From contig NW_023601322.1 in assembly GCF_014898055.3 (NCBI RefSeq), forward strand, positions 67,050,740 to 67,114,739: a DNA stretch of 64,000 bases. The letters run 5' to 3'. The notes under the pieces were generated by a model. The model was not told the DNA's origin and searched no databases. It worked only from the letters and a program-made list of their open reading frames with translations. Each line of letters starts with the position of its first letter. Within the stretch, counting starts at the first letter, position 1. The DNA is from Talpa occidentalis (lineage: Eukaryota; Chordata; Mammalia; Eulipotyphla; Talpidae). Made by a program: the position numbers and the translations under genes. Of this stretch, positions 1-11,069 are shown in pieces.

Positions 1-345
1 TGTAGATACTTTTGGATTTTCTTGTACTCTTTTTTATTACTTAAATACTCAATTTTATTTTTTCTACCCTAGAGCAAGACACCTAACACATCACCATTTG
101 TTTTGTAATGGATTCTCTTTTGCCATGGTGACATTTGTGGGGCATTCCTCTTTGAACAGTGCCCACCCTCTTGTTGTCTACAATATTGCCTTTCTTGTAG
201 ATTCGCATATATATGGCCAAAGGGACAACTTCATGTTTCCATAAGGCCTAGAGAACATGTAGCAGGTGCCTCTCCTCTTTCCCTTTGTGTTGGTCATTTT
301 GGTGACTTCAGGCTTTCAGAATTGGAGCTTTGACTGTTTCCCAAA
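1..345 (-). pseudogene. RPL21P: RPL21 processed pseudogene, cut by left window edge
   Basis: Read on the minus strand from an ATG at 296, the translation starts MTNTKGKRRGT and continues through the RPL21 N-terminal half, including a segment like [10 protein letters not shown] that matches the GMPHKCYHGK region of the 60S ribosomal protein uL21/RPL21. It is intronless, with frameshifts and stops, and becomes hard to align below about position 120. The sequence just before the ATG also resembles the RPL21 5' leader, so the insertion probably extends to about 345. This is a retrocopy, not a working gene. The 3' part lies outside the window. Confidence 0.83.
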
Positions 346-599
346 AGGCCGAAACAATGGTTTTGATGCCTTCTGATTACTCGAGGTCCATTGCTGAGAA
401 TTAATTCTAGATCTTTTGTTAATGATTTTTAGTTTAACTTCACTGTGTTCAGATAATATGCTCATATAATTTTTTCTTTAGTTATTTGTTGAAACTTTTT
501 TTACACATAATATGGTTGATTTTTATAATTTATCAAGAAAATAATACACATTCTTTACTTGCTGAATACTGTAAATAAGTCTAATAAGTCAATTTTCTT

Positions 600-970
600 G
601 TCTCTAATATAATAATTGTATTCCTTCCAGGTGCTGAGACGACTAGCTAGTTCAGTTGCCACTGCTCAACTATCTATGTATATCCATACCTTAGGCCTCT
701 TCTCTTCCCATTGTAGGTGGATGGCCAGCGTACTGCTTATAGCTCTATATTCTTGGAAGATTTGCCTTCACCACTGCTCTTTAGGACCTCCCTTGTGTAG
801 GCCTGTAATTCATCTAAGCATTTCTGGCTTGCACCAACTTTTGTTCCAGTCATCTGTGAATTTGGGCAAAGATCTTTTCTTCTCTGCTGTTGATCATAGA
901 GAATCTTGTGAAATCATAGTGACAAATTGGAAGAGACTTTGGTGCTGTGGAGGTAAGTGAAATGGGAGTC
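600..970 (-). mobile_element. ERV-L-type pol remnant, RNase H region
   Basis: The minus-strand translation, with stops and frameshifts, shows a GEGKSS motif followed by a segment resembling the retroviral RNase H strand with its aspartate-serine (YIDS) and then AVATELA. This matches the order in class III (ERV-L) pol proteins. It lies downstream, in element orientation, of the reverse-transcriptase remnant at 1390-1935, as expected for pol, with a SINE inserted between them. It is an ancient, non-functional genomic copy. Confidence 0.65.
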
Positions 971-1029
971 CAGGTAACCTGTTCATGAAATTTCTTCTGG
1001 ACCTTCTTGGAGCCAACTCTGAATTTATT

Positions 1030-1300
1030 CTTTTTTTTTTTTTTAAAGATTTATTTATTTATGCATACAAGAACTGGGGTACAGGCCAGAAGTGTGGGGG
1101 GGTGAGAGGATTCACCTGAGACAGAGTGGGGAACAGAATAGGCAGACTGACTGAAATACACTGAGGGGAACAGCAGGTGAGACAGGAGGTCTGTTGCACC
1201 ATGTGGGTTGCTCCCTGGCCGACTGCGGATAGAACTCGTGCTGCAGAGGCTGTGGATTGCTTCATAGTGTTGTGCTCAATCCCTTGTGCTTCCAGGGAGG
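1030..1300 (-). mobile_element. tRNA-derived SINE (older subfamily) inside ERV-L pol
   Basis: The minus-strand copy has a T-run and the reverse-complemented ATAAATAAATCTTT tail at the left and a tRNA-like head at the right. The target-site duplication CTCTGAATTTATT is seen at 1017-1029 and 1301-1313. The right arm is the older type (TGTACCCCAGTTCTTGTATGC). Confidence 0.9.
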
Positions 1301-1389
1301 CTCTGAATTTATTATGTTATATAAAGGGTTGCTCAAATACCTACCTGTCTTATGATGATGGCATAATTATTTAGTGTCCCATAGTTGGC

Positions 1390-1935
1390 AACTTAATCTC
1401 TGCTAGGATGCAGGGTCTTTTTATAGAGAAGTTATGCACTGTAGAAGATATGGGGCTGCCCTGCACATTTGCACTATAATCTTCATGTTGTGGCTTGCCA
1501 GAATCTCATGCAGATTCCTTATCCAGCTTGGGCATTTATAGCAATATCACATTGGCTGACTCACATCAGGCTGGCTAATGTCATAATTTTGACCTGCTGC
1601 ATATCTTTCTTTTACTTCAAGGCCTGCTCAAGCCTGTCCTCATTTTGAATTTCAAATATGGCACATTATGCTTCTACAATCCAAAGAGATCCCCAAAAGT
1701 TACTGTTAGTGCCAAGTGATAACTTGTATTTTACCTCAGGAGAGATTTTCTGGCATGACCCAGAGCCCTAGAATGATCACTGATGTGGCAGCCCCTGAAT
1801 CTTAGTGAGGCTAATCTTTTACTCCATTAGGTGTCCTACTGGGCCATCTAAGCTCCTTTATATGTATTGTTCACTAGGTCCAGTTAGTATGATGCCATCA
1901 GAGTGGTGGTCTAGCACTATGTTTGGTAGAATCTT
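1390..1935 (-). mobile_element. ERV-L-type pol remnant, reverse transcriptase
   Basis: The minus-strand translation contains HSDGIILTGPSEQ, a decayed form of the YxDD catalytic turn and the following LTGPSEQ typical of ERV-L reverse transcriptase. It continues with VGHLME and TKIQG, and then a thumb-like region with many stops. The order agrees with the RNase H remnant at 600-970. No open frame survives. Confidence 0.72.
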
Positions 1936-2429
1936 CAATGTTGAGGTCTTTACAGAGTATGTTACAAAAGAAAGCAAAATATTTAACCTAACCCTGGGAT
2001 ACTGAATGACTATATTCTTCCCTATTATGAGAAGATGAACTGTCTCTTATTTTATTCACTAATGAAGTTTAAGATGAATGTATTCACCAGAAAAATAGGC
2101 ACCTAGCAAGTGCCAAAGATTATGTAGATCTATTCTAGTAAAGATACCACATCTGGCTTGGCAGCTCAACTGGAACTACCACCATTGACATCTCTATGAT
2201 CCATCTAGTTGTTGCAGAGGGCAAATAGGTGGATTAAACTATCACTTCTGTATACTTTCAAATTTTAGGAGGTAGTGCTAATCTCTAAAATTCCTCTAAG
2301 GATGCATTATTACTTATGATTTACTATCTTGGCTAGGGAGAGGGAAATTTAACTGTTTCTACAATAATGGCTCTTACTCTGCTAGTTAGGGAACAAATGA
2401 AAGGGCTGTCCTCTGAAGTTCCTAATGCT

Positions 2430-2965
2430 AACTCCAGATTTGGTGATTCACTAGAAGAATTTACAGGACTCAGCATAAAGTCTTATTCATGACTGTGACA
2501 TTTATTACAGTAAAAAGATACAAAGTAAAATCAGCAAAGGGAGAAAGTACATCAAAGTTAGAGGAAACCAGATAAAAGCTTCCAAGTGTCTGCTCCCATT
2601 GGAATCATACAAGATATGCCTAATTCCTACTGTATCAATGTAACAACATGTGTAAAGTGTTCCTGCCAGAGAAGCTTGCCTAAGCCTAGGAATCCAGTGT
2701 TTATCTGGTGCTGGTCATGTGGCATCCTCTGCCTATCATGTAGCAGAATTCCAGACTCCTAGAAGGAAAACAGGTGTTTGACATAAACCACATTGTTTGT
2801 ATATATATCTTAGGCACAGTATAAACTACCCTTATTGGCTTATATAATGGTGGGAACAATCCCCAGATCTTAGTTCCAGATGCCAACCAAGGACCAACCT
2901 TGCGAGCACACTTTTTAAAAGAAAGCACTCTCAGGCCTGCTATGGTAATCTTTTTCTGCGCATGT
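2430..2965 (-). mobile_element. Ancient LTR, antisense
   Basis: In minus-strand orientation this reads as an LTR. A TATA-like TATATAAGCC precedes a long middle part, then a pyrimidine-rich CTTTGCTGATTTTACTTTGTATC stretch, then GTAATAAATG (a polyadenylation signal), then an R/U5-like end. From memory it resembles MER21-type ERV-L LTRs, but I cannot confirm the subfamily. It could belong either to the ERV-L pol to its left or be the 3' LTR of the gammaretrovirus-like element whose pol lies at 6.5-11.6 kb. Confidence 0.5.
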
Positions 2966-3829
2966 CACCCATTTGGTCTTGGGCTGAGTTGCTTTACAAC
3001 AAAATTATTATGAGTAGGGCCCCACATACCAGCATGACCAACCTGCAATAATGGCCTCAGCTATGTCCTTCTTGGGGTCCTAGAGCTGCCTCATGAAAGC
3101 AAATCCCACCATAAGTGTCTAAGAAAGCTAGGTGATTTCCAGATTAAATTTTTGTATTAACCATACTCTGACCAAAAGCATCAACTCAGACCAGTAAGTC
3201 AAAGCTGACCTGAATGCCTTGTAGGGCAGAGGCAGTATGATAGCAGTCAGGATACACACAGAAGAAATACAATCCCAGAAAGCACATGTGGTACCCCTGG
3301 AAAGAGTTTGGAAGTATATACATAGTTTGATAGTATATGCAATTGTTTGGGCACTCCAAGCAGGATACACATTAGTTAGGCAATGCTGGTTCATAAGGCC
3401 TTCCTCATAAATCCAGTGTAGGCCTTTTGCTTCGGATTCTCACTTCACTCCAAATAATTCAACTCAGTCCTTGGTCTCAAACGAACTGTCAGTTTTGCTG
3501 ATGTGTAATATCAGTTCATCCCCTTCAGGTACGGAGACAACATCTGGAAGTGTTGCATGGAAAGTGCAGGAGCTAGAGCCATCCTCTGCTCTCTTTTTGT
3601 TGACTGTCGGATATGTCAGTCGGTTTGAATTCAGTGCTCACAATACCTTGGAAAGGCAATATGGGAAATTTTCCTTCAAGAAGAAAGGGAAGCTTTCAGG
3701 AATAGTTCTGAAAGACAAAGATCATTAACATCCTAGCCCATCTCCAGGCCTCCCCAGATGCTTTTTCTCCATTGTTCTGAAATCAGCATGTCCCATTGAG
3801 CAATTATAACTCAATATTTTTTTTTTCAG
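2966..3829. other. Unidentified repeat-like sequence
   Basis: There is no intact gene. Short ORFs on both strands do not resemble known families by eye. Its position suggests decayed endogenous-retrovirus interior (env or downstream), but I see no diagnostic motif. Confidence 0.3.
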
Positions 3830-3841
3830 TCATCCCCCATT

Positions 3842-4108
3842 TTTTTTTAAAGATTTATTTATTTATTTATACAAGCATTGGGTACAGTCAGAAGTGCAGG
3901 AGGGTAAGAGAATTCACCAGAGCCAGAGCGGGGAGCAGAGCAGGCAGAAGGACCGAAGTACACTGCTGAGGGGAGCAGCAGGCGGCAGGAGAGGTCGGTG
4001 CACCATGTGGGACCCTCGCCGGTGGCCGGGGATTGAACCAGCGCTGCAGAGGCTGCGGGCATCTTCACAGTCCAGTGCTCAACCACTGCGCCACCAGGGG
4101 AGGCCCAA
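3842..4108 (-). mobile_element. tRNA-derived SINE
   Basis: This is a minus-oriented copy with the (ATAA)n tail at the left and the CTGGTGGCGCAG-type head at the right. The target-site duplication TCATCCCCCATT is at 3830-3841 and 4109-4120. Confidence 0.92.
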
Positions 4109-4120
4109 TCATCCCCCATT

Positions 4121-5220
4121 CTTACCCAGATCTTTGGTCTGGAAGTGTAATTATATGCAAGAGGGATAAAAGCATCTCACAGAAAAATTTTTTTATAAAA
4201 TCAACATAAAATCATGCCATGCTGAGGAATTGGTCATGATGATAGCCTGAATTTTTAAAAATGGACTCACACACCTCCCATGCCTTTAGTCCTAACCATT
4301 TATCCAATGAGCAGCCTTGAGAAGAGCAATCTCTTTATGGAAACAGTCACATTTTACAATCAATTGTCTTAATAAGATATGTGTTTTAGGAGAAAGGTGA
4401 GAAAAACAGAGTCAAGCTATCAGTCCACTGATGTAAATTGTAACCAACCTAGAAATCTAAACACAAGTCAACAGCAGTAGAACATCTTCCATAGGAGATA
4501 CAGAGTCTGATTTGTCAGGAGTAGGTTGTGGGGGTCACAATAACTGTGATACACTTGCCCCCAACTTTCAGCTTTTCAAAGTAATCACAAGTCAGGAATG
4601 CAGTCAGTCTCTGTATAACCCTCTACATTAGAAATATAGAGCCGGTTAGCACCTTGATTTCAGATAACCCCATCAGAATTCTCTCCTGTGGGCATCTGCA
4701 AGTGACCAGATGGTCTAGCCAGCATGATGTTTTCACTGTTTAGGGCCTCAGAAAAGGGTGTTCAAACTGCAAGGATCACAGATCTGTATTCCCTTTAATA
4801 GGCCTGTGAATGCTTTTAGTTTAGCACAGCTTGTGGTCCATAAAAGATAGTGTCAGATTTTACCTTAGAGTCAGGTCCAGACAATTTGGATCTGTGAATT
4901 CAGAATACTAAAAAAGTTAAGGGTAAGGAGTAGTGGGTACCGTCTTCATCTCTAAGTACCCACATAACAATTAAGGCCAATCTTGCAAACTGGACTTTCT
5001 AAGTTTATCTATCACAATTATACACTCAGGGACCTGAAAAGTGTGGGAAGTATGGCATAGTAGACCATACGGTATGTCTGTGAATGCTTTGGACCCACTT
5101 TGAGATGGGTTTGGACCCAAATTCCATTTATCTCTTGATTTCTATCAGCCTCTTCTCTAACCAATGAAACATGGTATTTTAGGTCACCTCAGATCAGAGG
5201 CTCAAAAACTATTTATTTCA
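4121..5220. other. No gene recognised
   Basis: This is AT-rich sequence without a convincing ORF, RNA gene or named repeat. It lies between SINEs, in the place where env of the minus-strand retroviral remnant would be expected. I could not find env motifs. Confidence 0.3.
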
Positions 5221-5239
5221 CCTTTCCTGAGAAGTCTGA

Positions 5240-5552
5240 TTTCTTTTTTTTTTTATAGAGGCATGTTTTTTATTTATTTATTTGTTTGTTTGTTTATACA
5301 AGCACTGGGTACAGTCAGAAGCGTAGGAGGGTGAGAGGATTCACCAGAGCCAGAGCGGGGAGCAGAGCAGGCAGAAGGACTGAAGTACACTGCTGAGGGG
5401 AGCAGGGGGCGGCAGGAGAGGTCTGCGCGCCATGTGGGACCCTCCTCCAGCGGCCGGGGAGCAGCCGGGGATTGAACCGGCGCCGCAGAGGCCGCGGGCA
5501 GCTTCGCAACCCAGCGCTCAACAGCGCTCAACCGCTGCGCCACCGGGGAGGC
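5240..5552 (-). mobile_element. Young tRNA-derived SINE
   Basis: This is a full-length minus copy with a (TTTG)n-type tail, a GC-rich middle and the tRNA-like head. It is flanked by CCTTTCCTGAGAAGTCTGA at 5221-5239 and 5553-5571. CAGCGCTCAAC near the head is duplicated in tandem. Confidence 0.93.
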
Positions 5553-5703
5553 CCTTTCCTGAGAAGTCTGAATAACCACATATCCAAGTGCAGTTGCCCA
5601 GGCACATGTCTGCAAATCTCTTTAGAGAAGGCACTCAACTATTTTTTATTAAACAAGTCAAGCTATATTCTGCTTAAGTATCATTTTTACTTTCACACTC
5701 ATT

Positions 5704-5973
5704 CTTTTTTTTTTAAGATTTATTTATTTATGCATACAAGAACTGGGGTACAGGCCAGAAGTGTGGGGGGTGAGAGGATTCACCTGAGACAGAGTGGGGA
5801 ACAGAATAGGCAGACTGACTGAAATACACTGCTGAGGGGAGCAGCAGGTGAGACAGGAGAGGTCTGCTGCGCCATATGGGTAGCTCCTAGCCAGCGATCG
5901 AACTTGTGCTGCAGTGGTTGAGGATAACTTCATAGTGCTGAGACTTAACCCCTTGCGCCACCAGGGAGGCCCC
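5704..5973 (-). mobile_element. tRNA-derived SINE (older subfamily)
   Basis: This minus copy has TTTTAAGATTTATTTATTTATGCATAC at the left and a GCGCCACCAGGGAGGCC head at the right. The target duplication is weak (ATTCTTTT versus AATCTTTC). Confidence 0.85.
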
Positions 5974-6199
5974 ACAATCTTTCTTAATCTTAGGCGCAGC
6001 CACACATTGCTGTGTCAAAACAGCAATGATTGACATGCTGATCTTGCTTCAGTTAAATCCACTTTGCCATTAACAGTTACATGAAGCCATTTAGTTTCTG
6101 TTGAAATCTCATTTTCTTCATGCGTAACAGAAATCCTGGTTCCTTGCCAGCATCACATACTGCAAACTTTTTGCTACAGGGGATAGCTACCCACTGAGC

Positions 6200-6465
6200 T
6201 GCACAAAGATGTCAATATTTACTTCACTGGAGCATTCCTCAGTAATGAAGAGAGTGTCGTCTGAATCCTTTTGGTGAACGTAATTATTGGGGTCTCAAGT
6301 TTTACACAGTGAACCCATTCTAACACTCCCACCTTTGTTGGGCCATGTGTACTAGAACATTGTATGTCCAAGGAAAAGGATGGATAAACACGAGGCAAGA
6401 AACGACAATAATGAGAAATGTATGCAGGCCTGATTTGGTCATTTTGATAAAGCCATCTTCTCAAA
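6200..6465 (-). mobile_element. Possible env start of gammaretrovirus-like ERV remnant
   Basis: Immediately downstream of the integrase C-terminal remnant on the minus strand, a frame opens with Met followed by a hydrophobic signal-peptide-like stretch at about 6435-6370. It then breaks. Position and hydrophobicity suggest the start of env, but no receptor-binding or fusion motif can be recognised. It is not functional. Confidence 0.35.
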
Positions 6466-6469
6466 TGTC

Positions 6470-6728
6470 ATCTGCTTCAAATTCCTGGAAATCTTTTTCT
6501 TCAGTTCATCAAATGACATGTAGGTCCAGTCAGGTTGTGATACTTCAGATGTGTTGCATGAACCCAAGAATCTATTTCCTGAAGTTTGTTTGCACAGTGT
6601 TTTGTTAGCAGTACTTGATGGAGTCCTTTCCAGTGAGGTTGAAGAAAGTTTCCCTAATAGACAAAATCTCCAGGGTGTAGAATGTGTTGCTCCAATTCTA
6701 GTCTCCCTGGAGTGCTGTCTGAAAGGTT
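6470..6728 (-). mobile_element. Gammaretrovirus-like pol remnant, integrase C-terminal domain
   Basis: The minus-strand frame shows a HPGDFVY-like segment, then WKGLHQVLLT, then WVHATHLK. This is the GPY/F-type C-terminal domain characteristic of gammaretroviral (ERV class I) integrase. Upstream in element orientation the HNRNPC retrocopy interrupts the coding region, and the integrase core resumes at 8785. Confidence 0.78.
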
Positions 6729-6770
6729 TGATTAGAATATGGCAAAGTTGCGGGTTGCTTTGTTCTTTAA

Positions 6771-6893
<123 letters not shown>

Positions 6894-6953
6894 TAAGGGA
6901 AAGCAGGTGTGAAATGCTCTGCAGCAGAGATGTACACTTCCCTTTTGACTTAG

Positions 6954-7112
<159 letters not shown>

Positions 7113-7705
7113 TGACAGCAAGGATCTTCCAAATCTGGAAAGCTGAAAAGAGATGACCTTCAGACTATTAAGAAGCAGCTGGCCCAGATTCTCTACTGGA
7201 AAGCCTGAAAAGAAACAGAGCAATCCAGCAGTAGAGATGAAGAATGATAAGTCATAAAAGGAGCAGAGTAGTAGCTCCCTGAAACAGGATGAGACTAATG
7301 TGAAAATGGAGTCTGAGGGTGGAGCAGATGACTGTTGAGGAGGGCCACCTATTGGGTGATGATGAAGATGAAGCTGGGGGATGACCAGCTGATTAAGGAA
7401 GCTGATTAAGGAAGATGGAAAAGAAGCTGAGGAAGGAGAGGATGACACAGATAGCACCAATGGCCAGCATGACTCTTAAGCACATAGTGGAGTTTAGAAA
7501 TCTTATCCCATTATTTCTTTACCTAGGCGCTTGTATAAAATCAAAAAGTTCACTAGATCCTCTCCCCTGTATCCTTCCACATGCTCACTGTTCTCCCCAA
7601 CTTTGTCCTTCCCGTGTTCGTTAATTCATATTGCCCTGTGCCTAGACCCATTTTCACTTCCTTTCATGTTCCTAGTAATTGTCTTGCCCTGTAATTTTTG
7701 CTTTT

Positions 7706-8009
7706 TTTTTTTTTTTAGAGGCATGTTTTTATTTTATTTATTTGTTTGTTTGTTTGTTTATACAAGCACTGGGTACAGTCAGAAGCACGGGAGGGTGAGA
7801 GAATTCACCAGAGCCAGAGCGGGGAGTAGAGCAGGCAGAAGGACCAAAGTACACTGCTAAGGGGAGCAGCGGGTGGCAGGAGAGGTCTGCGCGCCATGTG
7901 GGACCCTCCTCCGGTGGCTGGGGAGCAGCCGGGGATTGAACCAGCACCACAGAGGCCGCGCGCAGGCAGCTTCGCAACCCAGCGCTCAACCCTTGCGCCA
8001 CTGGGGAGG
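7706..8009 (-). mobile_element. Young tRNA-derived SINE in HNRNPC pseudogene
   Basis: This full-length minus copy has the target duplication CCCTGTAATTTTTGCTTTT at 7687-7705 and 8010-8028. The duplicated bases are HNRNPC 3' UTR sequence, so it postdates the retrocopy. Confidence 0.95.
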
Positions 8010-8034
8010 CCCTGTAATTTTTGCTTTTAATTTT

Positions 8035-8343
8035 TTTTTAAAATATAATATTCTGTCCACATTTTTTTTTTTAGATTTGTTTTATTTATTTATTTATACA
8101 AGCACTGGGTACAGTCAGAAGCGCAGGAGGGTGAGAGAATTCACCAGAGCCAGGGCGGGGAGCAGAGCAGGCAGAGGGACCAAGGTACACTGCTGAGGGG
8201 AGCAGCGGGCAGCAGGAGAGATCAGCGTGCCATTGGGACCCTCCTCCAGTGGCCGGGGAGCAGCCAGGGAACGAACCGGCGCCGCAGAGGCTGCGGGCAG
8301 CTTTGCAACCCAGCGCTCAACCGCTGCGCCACCGGGGAGGCCC
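8035..8343 (-). mobile_element. Young tRNA-derived SINE with transduced 3' flank
   Basis: The SINE body occupies about 8061-8343 on the minus strand. The target duplication TGCTTTTAATTTT lies at 8022-8034 and 8344-8356. Between the left duplication and the SINE tail sit about 25 extra bases (AATATAATATTCTGTCCAC) that belong neither to the HNRNPC UTR nor to the SINE consensus. They are probably source-locus sequence carried by a read-through transcript. Confidence 0.85.
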
Positions 8344-8784
8344 TGCTTTTAATTTTGATACACCTTTATTACTTAATAAAAAATGATGTATGATTCTTAT
8401 AAACTTTTCAAAATAATCTCTTGTTATGCAGCAAATACAGTTCTTTCCATTTATACATGAGTTCAGTAGTTGCTTCCCTAACTTCAAAGGCAATCTCAGT
8501 AGTGGAGTAGCATGTGAGAGCAGCTTTGAGTTAGAGGCAGTGTGTTATACCCCATTTAAGAGGGTTATGTGGAGCAGGTGAATGCAAATGTAACAATGTG
8601 TTTTTGTGAATGAGATGTGTTTTTGTGAAAAATAGTGAAATAATCTTAAGATTTGTTTCCTACAGTGTATACTTTGGGTTATTTTTGTGACCAGCCTGAT
8701 GTTTAGAACCTTTTTTTTCCCTCAAAATAAAAATAAATTAAGTTTTTATTAAACCAGGAATTTGGAAGAAAAAAAAGGCAGGGG

Positions 8785-9306
8785 CTACGTACATTGGGTC
8801 CCTGTGACTGTCTCAGAAGGTGAGTGTTTATGAATTCCAAAAAGAGGCAGTGCTTTTGGGCAAGCTATTTTGAGGGTACAGTTTTGGCCAGTGGAGTTTT
8901 AATAGTACTCTAAGTGTGTTTGACTAAACCCAATGATTGAGGATAGTAAACACAGTAAGAATTGTAAAGTCTGTAAATAGCATTAATTTGTCAGAGCACC
9001 TGGCCAGTGAAATACATTCCTTGATCACTGTGGAGTTCAAGATGAGCTACTCAGTAGATGAAGTCTTTTCCAAAAGGAATTTGGCTATGGAAGAGGCAGG
9101 GAACCACAATTCAGTGAAAAAAGGAACAGAGCAAGAGTAAAACATTTTTATCCATGAATTTATATAAAATCCAGTTGTCAGATCTCAAATGGCCAGTAAG
9201 CAACTTAGTGTCCAGGAACTGTGCAAACAAGATTTCTAGAGAGATGGGACAAGTAAGGTAGGAGATTTTGCAGTTCCTGGTAGACTGGGTTGCTATTTGG
9301 TCAACT
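8785..9306 (-). mobile_element. Gammaretrovirus-like pol remnant, integrase N-terminal and core
   Basis: The minus-strand reading contains a pre-core segment ending in QLDFI, then ELHSDQGMYFTGQ (second catalytic aspartate region of the DDE core). The YYPQSLGLV segment follows, where the catalytic glutamate is replaced. STIKTPLAK continues the class I ERV order. It is broken by stops. The reading resumes after the HNRNPC insertion at 6728. Confidence 0.75.
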
Positions 9307-9315
9307 AAAAGCTCC

Positions 9316-9322
<7 letters not shown>

Positions 9323-9350
<28 letters not shown>

Positions 9351-9449
9351 TGGGACCCTCGCTGGTGGCCGGGGAATGAACCGGTGCAGCACAGACTGTG
9401 GGCAGCCTCACAGCCCAGCGCTCAACTGCTTCACCACAGGGGAGACCCT
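9323..9449 (-). mobile_element. Head-only SINE with poly(A)
   Basis: Only the tRNA-like head (about 95 bp, ending at GAGGGTCCCACA in SINE orientation) is present, followed directly by a 28-31-base A-run (T-run at the left on the plus strand). The target duplication AAAAGCTCCAACTTTT is at 9307-9322 and 9450-9465. The GC-rich right arm of the full SINE is absent. Confidence 0.88.
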
Positions 9450-9465
9450 AAAAGCTCCAACTTTT

Positions 9466-10730
9466 GCAAAGAATACGCAATGGAACATGGACAGTTTCAC
9501 CGTTTACAAAAATCAACTCAAAATGGATAAAAGAACTGGACATAAGACCTGAAACCGTAAAATATATAGAAGAAAATATAGGTAAAACACTACAATACAT
9601 ACATCTCAGAAACATTTGAAGACTCATCACCCAAAGCAAAGAAAGTCAAGGAAAAGACAAACACCTGGGATAACATCAAACTGAAAAGCTTCTGTACAGC
9701 AAGAGACATTAACCAAAACAAAGAGACACCCCACTGATTGGGAAAAAAATCTTTGCACTCCATACAACTGATAAGGGATTGATCACAAAGATATAACAAA
9801 GAACTCATATGACTCAACAAAAACAAAGTAAACAATCCAGTCAAGAAATGGGCAGAAGAGCTTAAGACATTTCTCCAAAGAGGAAATGCAAATGGCCAAC
9901 AGGCATATGAAAAAATGTTCAACATCCCTTACAATCAGGGAAATGCAAATCAAAACCACACTGAAATACCACCTTACACCAGTAAGAATGGCACATATCA
10001 AAAAAAACAAGCAACAACAAATGCTGGTGAGGATGCGGTAAAAAGAACTCTCCTACATTGCTGGTTGGAGTGCAAACTGGTCCAGCCACCATGGAAAGCT
10101 GTCTGGAGGTTCCTCAGTCTACTATAAATGGAGCTACCATATGACCTGGCAATTCCACTCCTAGGGATCCACCCAAAGGACACAAAAACATTGATTCTAA
10201 AGAACACCTGTACCCTTATGTTTATTGCAGCACTGTTTACAATAGGCAAAACCTGGAAACAACCCAAATGCCCCAAAATAGATGACTGGATCAGGAAGAT
10301 ATTGTGTGTGTGTGTGTGTGTGTGTGTTTATATTGGAATAATATTCAGCAATCAAAAAAGATAAACTCATGCCATTCACAGCAATGTGGGTGGAGTGAGA
10401 AGAAATTATGCTCAGTGAAATAAGCCAGAGGGAAAAAGAAAAATATCGGATGGTTTCACTTAGAGCAGGAATATAGGGGAACGAAATAAGACATAAATGT
10501 AAAAAAGTAATAACAGTACGAAGCACAACAAAACAAAAACAGACAATTATAAATCAGAGACATCCTGCAGGGGAGGAGGGAGCACAGGGGACTGAGGTGA
10601 GCGTGCATGGTTGCATTGGTGAAGGAAACTATGGGGACTACACCTGAGGGGGATGGGGGGAGCAAATATTGTTTAAAAATGAACCATGATGTAAAAAATA
10701 AAATAATTTAAAAAATAAAATAAATCTTTT
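9466..10730 (+). mobile_element. L1 3' end (ORF2 C-terminus and 3' UTR)
   Basis: This is a 5'-truncated L1. It carries the ORF2 C-terminal coding segments [15 protein letters not shown], then [15 protein letters not shown], then [20 protein letters not shown], with stops. The 3' UTR and A-rich tail follow. A (GT)n run interrupts it at 10299-10327. A third copy of the target sequence AAAAGCTCCAACTTTT after the next SINE (11051-11066) marks its right boundary. Confidence 0.9.
10299..10327. repeat. (GT)n microsatellite
   Basis: About 14 TG units lie within the L1 3' segment. Confidence 0.95.
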
Positions 10731-11031
10731 TTTTTAAAGAGGCATGTATTTATTTGTTTGTTTGTTTGTTTGTTTGTTTATTATACATGCACTGGGTATA
10801 GTCAGAAGCTAGGGAGGGTGAGAGAATTCACCAGAGCCAGAGCGGGGAGCAGAGCAGTCAGAAGGACCGAAGTACACTGCTGGGGGGAGCAGCGGGCAGC
10901 AGGAGAGGTCTGAGCGCCATGCGGGACCCTCCTCCGGTGGCCAGGGAGCAGCCGGGGATCGAACCGGCGCCGCAGAGGCCGCGGGCAGCTTTGCAACCCA
11001 GCGCTCAACCGCTGCGCCACCGGGGAGGCCC
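10731..11031 (-). mobile_element. Young tRNA-derived SINE in L1 tail
   Basis: This minus copy is inserted in the A-rich tail of the preceding L1. It has the (TTTG)n tail at the left and the head GCCACCGGGGAGGCC at the right. TAAATCTTT-type sequence flanks it on both sides. Confidence 0.92.
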
Positions 11032-11069
11032 TAAAATCTTTAGAAAAAAAAAAAGCTCCAACTTTTGGA

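Noticed and set aside
616..960. Plus-strand 114-codon ORF as a gene
   Set aside because: The minus strand of the same stretch reads as ERV-L RNase H in the right order relative to the neighbouring reverse transcriptase.
1040..1300. tRNA genes at the SINE heads
   Set aside because: The heads keep A- and B-box-like sequence but lack a full cloverleaf and always continue into SINE sequence.
3859..4119. Many 60-120 codon ORFs with [22 protein letters not shown] sequence across the window
   Set aside because: These are translations of the SINE right arm and recur at every SINE.
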